Part shown: positions 30,628-40,985 of the stretch, piece after piece
Position numbering within the stretch: the stretch's first letter is position 1
How the letters are laid out: each line of letters starts with the position of its first letter
NCBI GenBank assembly: GCA_023548195.1
Contig: JAJHZJ010000579.1
Location: 1,781,346-1,845,345 of the forward strand
Direction of reading: 5' to 3'
Length of the DNA: 64,000 bases
From: Bettongia penicillata ogilbyi
Taxonomy: Eukaryota; Chordata; Mammalia; Diprotodontia; Potoroidae
The notes under the pieces: model-generated
Database searches by the model: none
What the model was told of the DNA's origin: nothing
The model's input: the letters and a program-made list of their open reading frames with translations, nothing else
Made by a program: the position numbers and the translations under genes

Positions 30628-31479
30628 TTTCTGGTGAGTGCATATTTATTTAGGAAACTACGTATTAGAATTATCTACATTGTATTACATTTTTATCTAT
30701 TTTATTAAATATTTCCCAGTTACACTTCCTAATATACATCTGGTGCAGATCTTGCTCAAAGAGTGTTGCCTGCCACAAATCAGACTGGCCTGTCCATAGT
30801 GTGTTTGACCCTTCTGATCTAGATGAAAATTAGCAAGGCCTTGAATTAAGATGTTAACTCTGTATGTAGAGAAAAGGGAAAGATGCCAGAAATCTCGTGG
30901 AAGCAGAAATGACCAGACTCAACAATTTGTTGGGTGTATGGGGTAAGGGAAAGTGAGGAGGCAAGAATAATGTCAAAGTTGGAAACTTGAAATAGAGAAG
31001 TTTAGAAAAGGTTGGTTGGGCAGGGTTGGGGGGAGAGGAAGGTAATGAACTCGGGACAAGATGTGTGGAGAAACTAGGAGGATGGAAATGTGCCTAGAGA
31101 ATGCTATAAACAGGTACCTAGACCTGGTTAGATTATATCCTCCCCACTTTGAAAGGTCTGCCCTTTACAGTCTCCATAGATCATGTGGGAAAGGGAGAGT
31201 TTTTAAAAGGATGGTACAGTGGTAATGGAGACAAGCCTACAATCAGCTTAACGGGAGCAGGGAGAGGGGGGTACATTGATCTCATAGACCAATGATTCTA
31301 AAATTGTTTTTAATGGTGGAGCATCTCACTTTAAACAAACGTTCAGCAGAACTTCAGCAGTAAAATATTTTCAAAAAAATTTTTCATTCAATTCAGTAGT
31401 ATCTTTGTAGCTCCCACAACATCTAGTACAATGTTGATATCTACTACCTTAACAAGTGTTCATTGACTACATGACAAAA
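30628..31479 (+). mobile_element. Mixed: unassigned, then ancient dispersed repeat (about 30,830-31,110)
   Basis: 'agactcaacaatttgttgggtgtatgg ... aatgtcaaagttggaaac' matches the downstream part of the same ancient repeat family. The flanks (30,628-30,830 and 31,110-31,480) are unassigned, with a possible hAT end at 31,288-31,310. Confidence 0.4.
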
Positions 31480-31900
31480 ACATGCGGTAATATATGTTGA
31501 ATTGTGAAATGAATGGTATAGGTTGTAAATGTCATGAGTTGAAAGGGAAGGATGATAGAGAACAAGCTCGGAAGACTTCATAGACATGGCACTTAAGCTA
31601 AGCCTTAGAAGGTAGATCAAATTTTGAGACGGAGAAAAGAGAGGAAAGGAAGCACTATACAGGAGGAATGGTGTGAACAAAGGCAAATGTGTTTGGAAAA
31701 CAATGAATAAACTTGAGCAAAGTTTGTAAATTAAAGACCATAATGTGCAAAGCCAAGAATATTAGACTAAGGAGCTTAGAATTTATCTTATATTCAAAAG
31801 AAAGTCATTAAATGTTTTTAAGGCAAATCATTGGCGTTAGTGTACAGGATGAGTTGAAGCTAGAAAGAAACAGAAGTCATGGAAACTAGTTATGAGGCTA
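31480..31900 (+). mobile_element. Ancient dispersed repeat fragment (class uncertain)
   Basis: 'cacttaagctaagccttagaaggtag', 'aggaatggtgtgaacaaaggcaaatgtgtttggaaaac', 'ttattcaaaagaaagtcattaaatgtttttaagg'. These modules appear in the same order as at 43.3-43.65 kb. Confidence 0.6.
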
Positions 31901-32024
31901 CAACCATGCACGTGTGAAATGACAAGGCACTGACCTACATTGTAGGAAGTGGAGTTGGGTATAAGACATTCCAAAGGAAGAATTGTGAGCACTCAGTGAC
32001 TGATTGCAAGGCTAAAGCAGAGAG

Positions 32025-32210
32025 GATGTCTTAGCTGCTTTGTGATCCTAGGTAAGTCACTTAACCTCTGTGTGCCTCAATTTCCTCATCTATAAAATGG
32101 GGACAATAATAGCACCTACTTCACAGATTTGTTGTAAGGATCAAATAAGATAATGTATACAAACTACTTTGTAAATGCAAAGTGCAACATAAATGTAAGT
32201 TGCTAGTATT
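32025..32210 (+). mobile_element. MIR/THER-type CORE-SINE
   Basis: 'tttgtgatcctaggtaagtcacttaacctctgtgtgcctcaatttcctcatctataaaatggggacaataatagcacc ... gtaaatgcaaagtgcaacataaatgtaagttgctag'. Good tail; the head is lost. Confidence 0.85.
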
Positions 32211-32419
32211 TGCCTATCTCCAGTACTGATTTTTATTTTATCATGTCATATCATACTATTTAGAACCTTTATGACTGAAAGAGTTGTGGAGTAATCAACA
32301 AAGAGGGAGAGCTGAGCTTTAAAGAATAGATGAGATTTTGAGAGAGGTAGAAAAGAAAAAGAAGGGAGCTCTGAGCAATAGTCTGAACAAAGCCATTCAT
32401 GAGATGTTTTTGGAGGATG

Positions 32420-33065
32420 AGGATGAGGAACTGTTTTTTGAAGAAAGACTGAGCCTTGAGATCACACCATGTAAGGATTGTTTTCAAAGAACTGGGATGA
32501 GGGCAAAAAGCAACTGTCCCATAGAAAAGGAAATAAACTTGTGTTGTTTGACCTCAGAGAGCAGAACCAGGAACCATGGGAAAAAGTTGTGCCAAGGCAA
32601 ATTTTGTCTTGATACCAGGAAAAGTTTACCAACCACTAGAGCAATTCAATAGTGAAATGGGATGCCTTGGAGGCAGAGAGTTCCATACCACCATTATTTC
32701 CAATGGAATCCATCTGGTATTGTAGAGGGCAAGATGAAAAACACTGTCCACCTCTAGATAAAAATTGAATATAGGTTGAAGCCTATGTTTTTGTCTGTAT
32801 TTTTTTCCTTTGTTTGGTTTCGTTTTGGTTTTTTTTATAACATTGCTAATGAAGAAATGTGTTTTGTATGACTCCATATGTATGATGGATATCACATTTC
32901 TTGCCTTCTGTCTTGGGTTAGGGAGGGCATGGAGGGAAGGAAAGAATTTGGAACTGAAAATAAAAAATTTAAAAATATACATTTTAAATATTGTAGAGAG
33001 GATCTTGTTCAAGTACGAGTGAAATTAGATGACCTCTGAGATCTTTCCAACTCTGAGATTCTGTG
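32420..33065 (+). mobile_element. CR1/L3-type LINE 3' part, interrupted by L1 3' end
   Basis: Sense L3 3' region: 'gacctcagagagcagaaccaggaaccatggg', 'gtgaaatgggatgccttggaggcagagagttcc' and, after the insert, 'ttcaagtacgagtgaaattagatgacctctgagatctttccaactctgagattctgtga'. The left boundary is soft. Confidence 0.7.
32728..32988 (+). mobile_element. L1 3' end, 5'-truncated, with short TSD
   Basis: About 260 bp of L1 3' sequence: 'cactgtccacctctagataaa', 'tttttataacattgctaatgaagaaatgtgttt', 'aatttggaactgaaaataaaa'. A 10-bp TSD tattgtagag flanks it at 32,718-32,727 and 32,989-32,998. The host is an L3 LINE. Confidence 0.8.
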
Positions 33066-33329
33066 ACTTGAGGATTACAAACTTAATTTTAGATGTAATC
33101 CAGAATTCAAGATAAGTCTGGGTTGTTTCATGTGCCGTGTATGCATGATTCTGTGTATGCACAACATGATACATTAGGAACAGAATTGACATGAGAATTT
33201 AAGAGATGTCTTTTTCTTCTTCAAGAAGACAGGCATGGTAGCAGACTCTAGGGAACCAACTCTAGACACACAAAGAAAAGCAGACTTGGCAAGTGGAAGA
33301 CATGTAGAGGAAGGCAAATTCTCTTCATG
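33066..33329. other. Unassigned sequence
   Basis: Nothing recognised. Confidence 0.45.
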
Positions 33330-33395
33330 TCCCTGATTCTATCTATCACAGTGCCTAGCACATAGTAGGTGCTTAATAAATAGCTAATGACTTTC
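33330..33395 (+). mobile_element. L2 LINE 3' end
   Basis: 'cagtgcctagcacatagtaggtgcttaataaatagctaatga' is the L2 3' terminus. Confidence 0.7.
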
Positions 33396-34062
33396 TCATC
33401 TTGTCTCCTTAGAGACTTTAAGGAGTTTTCCCCTTGGATGAGATTGGGACCACTGTCTTAGTTGAGCCAAGATCTCATAGACATCCACATAATGCTTTCC
33501 TAGAAAAGAAAATGGAAGAATTGAGAAGATGTCCTCTGCACCGCAAATATTGGCACTTGACATTGAAATTCTAAGTTCTACAACAATTGAACTTGGAAAC
33601 TAACAAATATCAAATTCAGATGCTCTGAAACCTCTTAATCCATAGGAACAAAAGATCTTATAAACATTGATCTATTAAACACTACAAAACTAACTTCCCC
33701 CAAGCACAGTATCTCTTGAACCTTTCCACTTTAAACTACCTAATCTTTGTCATTTCATGTTAGAAGAAAGAAATTAAAGTATGTAAGAGTAGGAAGATAA
33801 AGTTCTCAACGTGGATAGTTTGACAAATAAGAAGAGAAAATAAGACCAAGTCAGAGATGATCTGCTTTAGTGATGACTACATTTTCCCACTGAGGAAAAG
33901 GAGCACATAATGCTGAGGGGAAAGTGGAGGCCCTGGAATGCTTGGAAGTCTCTGGCTTAGGCAGAATTAGGAAAGTGCTTACCTAGGAAATCCCTGCCCC
34001 TGCAGAGAAGGAAGCTCTTGTAGCTTCTTGTTTTAACTAATTATTCTTGTTTAGCAAGAAGT
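33396..34062. other. Unassigned sequence
   Basis: No gene or nameable repeat seen. Confidence 0.45.
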
Positions 34063-34064
34063 AG

Positions 34065-34312
34065 GGCAGCTGGGTGGCAACGTGGATAGAGCACAGGGTC
34101 TGGAATCAGAAAGACTCATCTTCCTGAGTTTAAGTCTGGCTCAGACATTAATAGCTGTGTGAATCTGTCTCAGTTTACCTCAGACTCTATTTGCTTCAGT
34201 TTTCTCATCTGCAAAATGAGCTAGGGAAGGAAATGGCAAGCCACTCCAGTACCTTTGCCAAGAAAACCCTACTCACAAAGAGTTAGACATTATTGATAAA
34301 TGACTGCACAAT
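34065..34312 (+). mobile_element. Mar1-type tRNA SINE with RTE-like tail
   Basis: Almost complete: head 'gggcagctgggtggcaacgtggatagagc', core 'tagctgtgtgaatctg', 'gttttctcatctgcaaaatgagctagggaaggaaatggc', tail 'ctccagtacctttgccaagaaaaccc ... aaagagttagaca'. Confidence 0.88.
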
Positions 34313-34379
34313 AAAATAAGAGCTAGGCAACACAGAAGAATGGAAGGAGTATTGAATTGGTTTGGGCTCCAGGTTAAAA

Positions 34380-34381
<2 letters not shown>

Positions 34382-34423
<42 letters not shown>
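34382..34423 (+). repeat. (GT)21 microsatellite
   Basis: About 21 uninterrupted GT units. Confidence 0.95.
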
Positions 34424-34425
<2 letters not shown>

Positions 34426-34484
34426 ACACCATTATCTACTAAATCATCATCTACCCTCTGTACTGGAAGAGGAAGGTGGAACAT

Positions 34485-34648
34485 CATAGAACTAAAGCTA
34501 GGAGATTTTTTAGAGGTCATCTAGTCCCATGTTATCATATTCAGAGATGAAAATGAAAGTGTTTCCCAAGTTCACACAGGTAGTAACTAGCAAAGCTGGC
34601 ATTTAAACCTAGCATTTAAACTCTAAATCCAATGGTCTTTCTGATGGT
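34485..34648 (-). mobile_element. MIR-type SINE with CR1-like tail
   Basis: Antisense 'tagaggtcatctagtccc ... cccaagttcacacaggtagtaactagc ... ctctaaatccaatggtctttctga'. Confidence 0.65.
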
Positions 34649-35217
34649 GAAAAAGGAAGAAAAAAATTCCAGGCTTTAAATTTTAGTTATCCTGTTATAA
34701 ACACGACTTCTTCAAAAGTATGCCTTTGTATTTTTTGTTTGTGGATAGGGGATTACTAGAGTCTACTTTGCAAGGAAAGCATCCCTGCCAACATGCTACA
34801 AGAAATGGCCTGCCTTGGAGGCTCACTGACAAAGCTCTGTCATACTAGCTTTAGCTATTACACATGCAGAAAATAAAATCTTTGCTTCTAGATTGTCACG
34901 GATGCTATTTCACATGTCATAATCTTCTCTCTTTTCTCAGTTGTACAAGTAGCGAGCAGTAAAGGAAAAAAGATTATCCAAGCAGCTGACAAGGATAACA
35001 ACAGATCCCCCAGAACAGCTCTCTCCCCACCCCCAACTTGACTGGAAAAATGCTTCCAGGAACTTTCTAAGTTGAGCATTATAGCATGAATGGACTCAAT
35101 GATGAACTCTGATTTCATTCCAACCTACCACAAGTTAGACTCAGGGAATCAAGATGGTGTTTCTCAAAATGAGGAAAGGCTGATCATTTAGGGCAGACAT
35201 AGTTGTAATATCATACT
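34649..35217. other. Unassigned sequence
   Basis: Nothing recognised. The 76-codon minus-strand frame at 34,888-35,118 has no family features. Confidence 0.45.
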
Positions 35218-35350
35218 TATTGAATCACAGAATTTTTGAGCTGCTAATGACACAGATCATCCACTCCAGCTGCCTGGAATCATGAAGTCTTAAGAGTTGG
35301 AAGGGCTCTTAGAGGTCATTTAGTCCCACCATCCATCAGATGTAAGAATC
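35218..35350 (-). mobile_element. CR1/L3-type LINE 3' end
   Basis: 'gaatcacagaatttttgagctgc' and 'agttggaagggctcttagaggtcatttagtccc' are antisense CR1 3' termini, possibly two short pieces. Confidence 0.6.
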
Positions 35351-36030
35351 TTCTCTACAAACATCCCCAGCAGATGGTCCTTCTCCTCCTGACTGGATCA
35401 TATAAAAAAGCTCTATTTGGCTTTTAAAGCCTTTTACAAGCTGGTCTATTCTGACCTTTCTAGTCTTTTTAAATTTACTCTCCTCCTCATGCTCCATGAT
35501 CCAGACCACTTGCTGTTTCTCACATGGGACATTTCATCTCCAATTCTGTCCCTTTGCACTAGCCATTTCCTATACCAAAACTGTTCTCCCCCCTCATCTC
35601 TATCTCTTTGCCTCCCTCACCCCTGCTAAGATTTTCCTTCTGAGGTTACTTACCATTTACTCTGCATATACCTTGGATATATAGTTCCTTTCAAGTTTTC
35701 TTCTTTTAAAAAAATTAAATTTATTTTTTTAATTTCTGGAATAAAAAAAGATTTCTATAATCATAAAATTTAAAAAGATGATTGCACATGAAACCACAAA
35801 TTCACTATATACAACTTGTCCCTTTTAAATTAAATACACAACAAAGTTATCAAGTAAATTTCTTTTTGCCCCTCCTTTTTTCTTCTCTCCCCCTACCTCA
35901 GAGAAGTTATCTCAAGTTGTCTCCTCCATTAGATTGTGAGCAAGTTTTTGCCTTTCTTTGGCTCCCCAATGAGTAATTCAGTGCCTGGCACACAATAAGC
36001 ATTCAATAATTTTTTGTCACCTCCCTAACT
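35350..36030 (+). mobile_element. L2 LINE 3' portion, interrupted
   Basis: 'ttttaaagccttttacaagctggtc', 'ttctcacatgggacatttcatctcc', 'ccctcacccctgctaagattttcc', then after the insert 'tccattagattgtgagcaagtttttgcctttctttgg' and 'cagtgcctggcacacaataagcattcaataa'. Confidence 0.75.
35706..35890 (-). mobile_element. L1-like 3' fragment within L2
   Basis: Antisense A/T-rich end, then 'aaaaagatgattgcacatgaaaccacaaattcactatatacaacttgtccc', a module of marsupial L1 3' UTRs. It separates the two halves of the L2. Confidence 0.6.
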
Positions 36031-36099
36031 GAACACTTGCAGGATGAAGTGTTCACTATTTTGAGTGACCATCAATCCTATTAATAGATAACTCAGGAG

Positions 36100-36372
36100 G
36101 AGAAGGCAATTTGGGAAGACAAGATCTCTGACCAACACAATGAACAATTATGATCCAGAAGAACCATGATGAAGCATACTGCTCATCTCCTACTGAAGGG
36201 CGATTAAATAAACATGTGGAATGAGACACATATTTTTGGAGATGGCCGTTATGGGTATTGGTTTTGCTCGACTATGTGTATTTATTACAAAGGTCTTATT
36301 TTTATTTTATGTTCAGTTAGTGGGGAGGGGAAAACATAAATACTTGTTCATTTTAAAATAAAATTTACTTTG
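36100..36372 (+). mobile_element. L1 3' end (second L1 subfamily)
   Basis: 'ccatgatgaagcatactgctcatctcctactgaa', 'gtattggttttgctcgactatgtgtatttattacaaaggtcttattttt', 'agtggggaggggaaaacataaatacttgttc', A-rich end 'aaaataaaattta'. Confidence 0.7.
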
Positions 36373-37117
36373 AAAACTGAAAGGTACAGTAATGACAAAA
36401 AGAAAGGCAACTGATTATCCCAAGGCAGAACAACAGGAATGAGATGGAAAATAGAATTGTTTTGACATTTCTGAGACAATCTATTTTTTATCATCAGGAA
36501 CAGGCAGACTAATAGATTTGGATTTTAACAACTTGGTCCCAATGTACAATGCAAGAAAAATGAAACAGCGCTTAAGAAGATGAAACTGAAAGAACTTTAC
36601 AAGAAGATCTAGTCACATTAAGAATGGCAGCCTACTTTGACCAGTTCTTGCTGTCCCACATCATTTCCCACCCTCATCTAGTCTCCTGTGCAAGCTACCT
36701 AATTGAATATCAAGTAGGGCAAAATTTACGCTAAAGTAGTGTTTAAGAAAGAGAACTAGAGACAATAAAATCATAGTCTGTTGCCTCAGAATGGCAGGAA
36801 GGTTATGAAATCTATGCTAGCAGAATGTAATCACCCTCTGACCCTACTTAACATAGAGTATGGAACAATGATGGACGATATGAATTTCTGTTGCCCAAGG
36901 CCAGAGCATTTGATAGCCTCATAACCAGAAGTTTGACAGCAGCTTATGGAGTTGGGGGCTTTTTTTGGCCACAACTCATGAAATCACCAAGTCATGGAAG
37001 AGTTGCAATCTGTCTCATGGCCCTTCACAAGGGTGGAAATCTTGCTGACATATCCCTTGATTTTTGCATTTCTCAGTCTTTCATGTTATCCTTTTGCACA
37101 TTATAGAGAAACGGGCT
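36373..37117. other. Unassigned sequence
   Basis: Nothing firmly recognised. Parts may be decayed LINE. Confidence 0.4.
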
Positions 37118-37290
37118 GGGTGAGGGCGTAGTTGAATGGATTTAAAATTAACTACTACACCAAAAGAATATTGATAAAGAGAAGCCATTAATAAAAAGAA
37201 CCACAGGGTTCTATCCTTGGTCCTATCATCATCAACACTTTTACCAGTGATTGTGATGATGGCATAGATCGCAACCTTAAGAAAAAAAAG
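37118..37290 (+). mobile_element. CR1/L3-type LINE, RT core fragment
   Basis: 'ttgaatggatttaaaattaactactacaccaaaagaat', 'ccacagggttctatccttggtcctatcatcatcaacacttttaccagtgattgtgatgatggcatagat' follow the RT-core segment (GSVLGP.LF..FI.DL type). Degenerate. Confidence 0.6.
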
Positions 37291-37864
37291 AAAATGAAAA
37301 TGAGATTAAATGAGTTCAGTCTGGCATAATTTGTTCTTGGTCAATCTGTAATGATCATTGCATCCTTTTCTAAGTGTTCTCAGAATGGCAGAATGACTGT
37401 GGTTTTGCCCTAGGCTGCACACATGTAAGGATTGCAGAAAGTACTTCAACAGTATTCCTTTAGCAGGCATAAATATCTGATTTTAGGAACTAATTAGGAA
37501 GAATAATATCAAAATAGGAAGCTCCCACACTTCCAATGAGCTCTTCCCTACCCTGCCCCACTCTGCTGCTCCCCTAGCAGCAGACTTTCCAGCAGTAGTT
37601 TGGTAGAGTGCCAGGGTCTCATTCTTTGAGGATCAATGTTCCAAGAAGGCCTTTGTCTCATTGCACTTGTACTCCTCAGTTTCTACCACCCATGCAGCCT
37701 TGGATCTTGAGATATCTACATCTAATCTCTGATTGAATTTGTCCTAAAAAGTTGATGTGAAGATAACTTTTTAGTCCATTTGTGCCATTTCAAATGTTTT
37801 GCCTTTTGAGGACCAACATTCTCACCCCACCTCCAAGTCTGCTTTCCTCCTAGTTAAAAATCCC
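37291..37864. other. Unassigned sequence
   Basis: Nothing recognised. Confidence 0.4.
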
Positions 37865-38000
37865 TAGTTCTTAAAAATGTTCCTCATATGATTTGGATTC
37901 TAGATCCTTAATCTCCATCTTCCAGACATAATCTAGCCCCTCTTACAATATGGTGCCCAGAACTAACCATGTTGTTCTCAGTTTGCTTATCTACCTAATA
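37865..38000 (-). mobile_element. CR1/L3-type LINE fragment
   Basis: Antisense 'gttcctcatatgatttggattctagatccttaatctccatc' and 'atatggtgcccagaactaacca', the same region as 820-960 in the first LINE. Confidence 0.6.
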
Positions 38001-38154
38001 CTATGTAAGCAGACATATTATTCTTGGGAAAGTCATCTACAATTTACAATTATATGACTTCCTCTCCTTGAAGACTCCAAGGATATCCTCCATTTGCCAG
38101 CAAGTCTTTTGGTAGACAATTACAATAGGTATCTGGAATTCTGACAGAGCAGCA

Positions 38155-38335
38155 TAAGGACATAATAAGAAAGAGTACCGGCATTAGAGTCAAAAGACAT
38201 GGGCTCAAATGTTGGCTCTGAAATTGACTAACCAAAGGGTCTTGGGTAAAATACTTATTTCACCTGAGACCCAATGTCCTCCTTTACAAAATGGGGATAA
38301 CAGTGCTTACACTACATACTTTACAGTTATAACAC
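38155..38335 (+). mobile_element. MIR-type SINE
   Basis: 'agagtaccggcattagagtcaaaagacatgggctcaaatg ... cctcctttacaaaatggggataacagtgcttac'. Confidence 0.7.
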
Positions 38336-38339
38336 TACT

Positions 38340-39200
38340 GCCTTCCCTCACTACCCAGAAAGCTAGTTATGCTACATTTCACCCCTCTCTAAGGGTTGTT
38401 CAGCACACTTAAGAGGGCTTGCAGTATATCTAGGCTCTCTGACAATGGCTCCAGCCTCCATCAGTGGTGTTTTCCCAATTGTAGGAGGTGGGAGCCCCTG
38501 TCCCCCAGTTCCATTTAGCTATTAACAACTGGACTAACTTTTACAAAGGAATATTTAATTCAAAGGTATAATAGCAAATTAGCAAACATACATTCAATGT
38601 GTGGAGCATTATTGCACCCCACTTTGTACCACCACACACTCAAAGGAAAAGGAGTGTGGATCCGGGTCATAGTTTAGTTCAGTTGCTATATAAGATAATC
38701 TTAGGCCCATGCCCAAAACCCTCTCAAGCTCAAGACCTAGGGATTCTAACTTTCCAAGGCTTCCATTCTAAGCTGGCTGGCTACAACATCCTATCTGCAA
38801 CTCTGGCTCTGAAGTCACCATGTCCTCCTATTCACTGAATTGGGTAGAGGAGTCACTGTCCACACCTGAAACTGAGGACAAACAGTGTAAAACTGAAACA
38901 AATGCTCCCAGGCCAATTTCTCAGAACTGGGATAATAGGGAAGGCAAAAAAGGTGTCCTCCCCTCCCATGCAATTCATGAGTCCTGGACTATGGGATGCA
39001 CCAGGAAAGAGTATACAAGAAAAGACAGACTTTCTCCATTTGGCCAGTTTTAAAGAATCAGATTTTTTGGCTTTGCAGCCAGTCAAAGGAGGCTCCCTCT
39101 ACACATGTGGTAGGGAATACAAAAAGTCTCCATATTAGAAAATCTGGGCATGACCAGGCAAGCCCAGTACTTAGGGTTGCTGGGAAATAAAATGCTATCT
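38340..39200 (+). mobile_element. Unclassified repeat-like block, possibly LTR-derived
   Basis: A block of GC and texture unlike its flanks. It has a TATA-like 'ctatataag' near 38,685 and 'ggaaataaaatgc' (AATAAA) near 39,185. Overlapping frames at 38,599-39,190 have no recognised domain. I see no matching second LTR, primer-binding site or internal retroviral genes, so a solo LTR is only a possibility. Confidence 0.22.
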
Positions 39201-40300
39201 AAATACAAATTCTCATTTATTCTCAACTACCAAATACATTTTCCAATTAAGTATGTTTTCATACATTTCAGTGGAAATGAATTTTAAAGCCCCAGACAAA
39301 TGCCTAGTTTCCATGACCCTCCATCTCACAGATGCCCATAACCACGTAATGGTAGAATGTGATGAAGACACTTTCGGAAATCCATAGGAATCAGTTTCCA
39401 TGCAACCCACAATGGAACCAGGATTTCCTGACTTAACTCCCTAGCCCCCCAAAAGAAATAGCAATGTTGTCTAATAGACAGAGAATGCTCTTAGACAGAT
39501 GAGAAGATAGAAACTGCCCTATTGGGCCTAGGTCTTTTAATACTTCCAAATGATTTTAGGTGCCACATTAACCCGAAAAGACCCAGGACACAAAAGACTA
39601 CAGATGGATTCAAATTCCTGTCAGCAGCACATGACCCCCTTGGTGATCACTGTCTCAGGTTCTGTAACTTGGACCCTCTGCCCATCAAACAAGCCTCTGA
39701 AGATCTTGCACACTAATCTGCCTTGATCCCTATGACAACCCTTACTCAGCCTACTGCTTTGTTTATCCTCCTCTGAGTCCCTTTCTGACCAAGCCCTAAG
39801 CTTCAGGGCAGATTCTGAGTTCTGCCTTGATCTCAAACCTGGTCTATCAAGCTTTAACCTTCCCTTCAAGCCTCATCAGTGAAATAAATGCCCTATCCCT
39901 TGCCATGTTGACTTTTGCACCATAAGGTACCTCAAATCCATCCTGCCAGACCATATCTGGTTCAAGTTCCCATCAATCCTCTCTACTTACCTCTAACTTT
40001 TGCTGTTCCTCTAGAAATGACAACTTTAAATTAAATTAAAAACAAATTAAATCCCTTTGCCCAGAAAACCAAAGGCAGGATCTTTATAGCCTTTATCTCA
40101 TTAAACATTACATTTCCTCTACATTAATGACAAGTAGTAATATTTATCATTGCTTTGTAATAGATAAACTGATACAGAAAAGGGCCTGACCACCTATTCC
40201 ACAGTTTTTGAATTGGGCCATGACATTTTTTTCCAGCAGTATAGGGCACTTAAAACATCACTGAACTCAGAATCAAAGGATCCGCCTTCATCAAAGTCTC
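39201..40300. other. Unassigned sequence
   Basis: C-rich stretches on the plus strand at 39,630-40,020, no repeat I can name, and no frame above 82 codons. No exon signature seen. Confidence 0.45.
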
Positions 40301-40307
40301 TTTGGTG

Positions 40308-40712
40308 GAGCAGAGTCAAGATGGCAGTGTAACAGCATGGACTTCCTAGAGTGCTCCCCTCAACCACAGCCAAGGACTTGTAAAAACTGACTCTGAACAA
40401 ACTCTGATGCTGCAGAGCCCACAGAATGATGGGATGAAGCCAACCTCCAGCCCAAGACAGTCTGGAAGGTCGCAGGAAAGTGTCTATCCCGCCATGCTAG
40501 TGGCAGGGCACAGTCCAGCATGGGCTGTACAGACACAGATAGGACCTGAGTAGGCCACGAGGGGACTGAATCTTGGGCACCTGTGGTGGTTTCCAGACTT
40601 CATGACTCCAAAACACTGAGAACAAATTGGAAGGTCAGTGGAAAAGACCTGTGGGAGACCCCAAAAGGGGTCATGAAGAGTCAGACATGACTAAAACAGC
40701 TGAACAACAAAA
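40308..40712 (+). mobile_element. Chimeric element: L1-type 5' leader joined to RTE/Mar1-like tail
   Basis: Starts 'ggtggagcagagtcaagatggcagtg', like an L1 5' end, and continues with 5'-UTR-like text ('ctctgatgctgcagagcccacagaatga', 'cagtctggaaggtcgcagg'). It then ends 'aaaaggggtcatgaagagtcagacatgactaaaacagctgaacaacaaaag', which is the RTE/BovB-type tail of Mar1 SINEs. It has no coding capacity and no tRNA head. A convincing TSD is not visible. Confidence 0.6.
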
Positions 40713-40749
40713 GTTAATGTAGCTCCCTATATTATTTGGACGGAAGGAC

Positions 40750-40985
40750 ATTATGCAGCTAGAACAAATAACCTGGTTTGAATTTCTGCTCTGACACTGT
40801 CACTTTGGCCAAGCCAGTCTGAACCTCTGAACCTCCTTTTATTCATTTATAAAATGTAAAAATAACCTGTACCTCTTACGCTTAACCTCCCTGGACCCAA
40901 GTTTCCTCATGTACAAAAGAAGGGAGTGTCAACAGACATCCTGTGAGGTGTCTTCTAGTCCTGGTTCTATCATTCCAATACCTCC
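40750..40985 (+). mobile_element. MIR-type SINE (one or two overlapping copies)
   Basis: 'acctggtttgaatttctgctctgacactgtcac', 'ttattcatttataaaatgtaaaaataacctgtacctc', then a CR1-like end 'tgtgaggtgtcttctagtcctggttctatcattcc'. Confidence 0.6.
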
